Source of the DNA: Chloroflexota bacterium
GTDB taxonomy: Bacteria; Chloroflexota; UBA6077; CF-72
Reading direction: 5' to 3'
Assembly: GCA_019242065.1 (NCBI GenBank)
Contig: JAFAWJ010000952.1
Span: 1 to 22,323 of the forward strand
Length of the DNA: 22,323 nucleotides
The translations under genes were made by a program, and so were the position numbers. The notes beneath the pieces are model-generated. The model saw only the letters and a program-made list of their open reading frames with translations. It was not told where the DNA came from and did not search any database. Of this stretch, positions 21,785-22,323 are shown piece by piece; positions within the stretch are counted from its first letter, which is position 1, and each line of letters opens with the position of its first letter.

Positions 21785-22323
21785 CTGACCCCACCCGTTC
21801 CCGACGTGATGTTCTCCGTCTCGGACCGGCTGGTAACCTTCGGACCCCACACCACGCCGCAACCGGTGTCGCCGAATCCTGGCAGATGAGCGCCGATGGT
21901 CGGGAGTTGACGCTCACGCTCCGCCAGGAAGTCCAGTTTCATTCGGGCCGCGAGCTGACGACGGATGACGTGCGCTGGACGCTGCAACGCTTACAAACAG
22001 ACCCGGTCGTGGCCGCGACCGGGTCTTTCACCCAGATCCAGCCGTTGTCGGACGTCGACGTGATCGACCGCTACCGGATCACCTTGACGTCAGCGGCACC
22101 CTGGCCGGGCGTCTTCAACCTGCTGGCGCTCATGAGCGTGCTGGACTCCGAAGTATACAGAGCTCGTCTGCCCGCGAACAGGCGGTTGGAACGGGACCGT
22201 TCACATCTGCCGACGGGCAGCAGGGTGACCACATCCGTCTGAAAAAGAACGCGCGCTACTGGCGCGAGGGTCTACCGCACGTCGATGAGCTGTACTTCCA
22301 GATCTTCAAAGACCCTCAGGCGA
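21785..22323 (+). pseudogene. Family-5 ABC substrate-binding protein remnant, frameshifted and 5' truncated
   Basis: SBP_bac_5 sequence is spread over three frames. Frame A (from 21785) reads PDVMFSVSDRLVTFGPHTTP, frame B (about 21868-22173) reads VAESWQMSADGRELTLTLRQ and FHSGRELTTDDVRWTLQRL, and frame C (about 22176 to the window end) reads EQAVGTGPFTSADGQQGDHI and LKKNARYWREGLPHVDELYF. These join into a normal family-5 order. Each junction is explained by loss of one base, near 21865 and near 22174. No signal peptide or lipobox is encoded before 21785, where the region reaches the divergent proC gene. The gene continues beyond the window. Either it is a decayed paralogue of the intact lipoprotein at 14641-16413, or two sequencing errors in short G/C runs break it; the missing 5' end favours decay. 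Confidence 0.78.

Noticed and set aside
21727..21987. Extension of proC to an upstream ATG at 21987
   Set aside because: The added 87 residues are unlike any reductase and overlap family-5 substrate-binding homology on the other strand.

Overview
This is a GC-rich (roughly two-thirds G+C by eye), gene-dense bacterial segment with 23 protein-coding genes, one broken gene, and no rRNA, tRNA, CRISPR array, transposase or phage gene that I can see. The best guess at origin is Chloroflexota, perhaps Thermomicrobia or a relative. Support for this is a lipoprotein substrate-binding protein whose mature start is a long Pro/Thr/Ala-rich linker, a predicted F420-dependent nitroreductase-family enzyme, MFE-2/FadE-type acyl-CoA enzymes, LVIVD-propeller and GDE-type glycosidase genes, and frequent GTG starts with weak Shine-Dalgarno sites. 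The phylum call is inference, not proof.

Layout. 1-2236: the 3' end of an SLC13-type anion permease (+), then a TetR repressor (-) divergent from a predicted deazaflavin-dependent oxidoreductase (+); the promoter between them sits between two copies of a 13-bp palindromic operator. 2227-3916: a MacB-type ABC permease (-) without its ATPase nearby, then about 390 bp with no confident gene. 3917-8165 (+): a two-domain glycogen-debranching-type glucosidase, a second glycosidase of the same fold lacking the N-terminal domain, a dodecin, and a small unknown protein. 8244-10051 (-): SDR dehydrogenase followed by two single hot-dog MaoC proteins, in the same order as the domains of eukaryotic peroxisomal MFE-2. 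10119-10757 (+): a PHP-domain phosphoesterase. 10778-14102 (-): three acyl-CoA dehydrogenase genes in a row, the middle one lacking the whole N-terminal helical domain. Together with the SDR/MaoC set they could supply dehydrogenation, hydration and second oxidation of an acyl-CoA; thiolase and ligase are not in the window.

14221-16673: a small membrane protein (+), a clear bidirectional terminator, a family-5 ABC substrate-binding lipoprotein (-), and a control region rich in palindromes, including an exact CRP-type TGTGA-N6-TCACA site. 16674-18397 (+): a MOCOS-like class V aminotransferase-fold protein and a receiver-like stub. 18401-21726 (-): a tight probable operon proC - phosphoribosyltransferase - LVIVD beta-propeller - DsbA-fold protein. 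21785-22323 (+): a second family-5 substrate-binding gene that lacks its signal peptide and carries two reading-frame breaks.

I found no convincing wholly new system. The observations most worth following are the split MFE-2 module beside the truncated acyl-CoA dehydrogenase, the control region at 16443-16673, and the ring of histidines in the LVIVD propeller.
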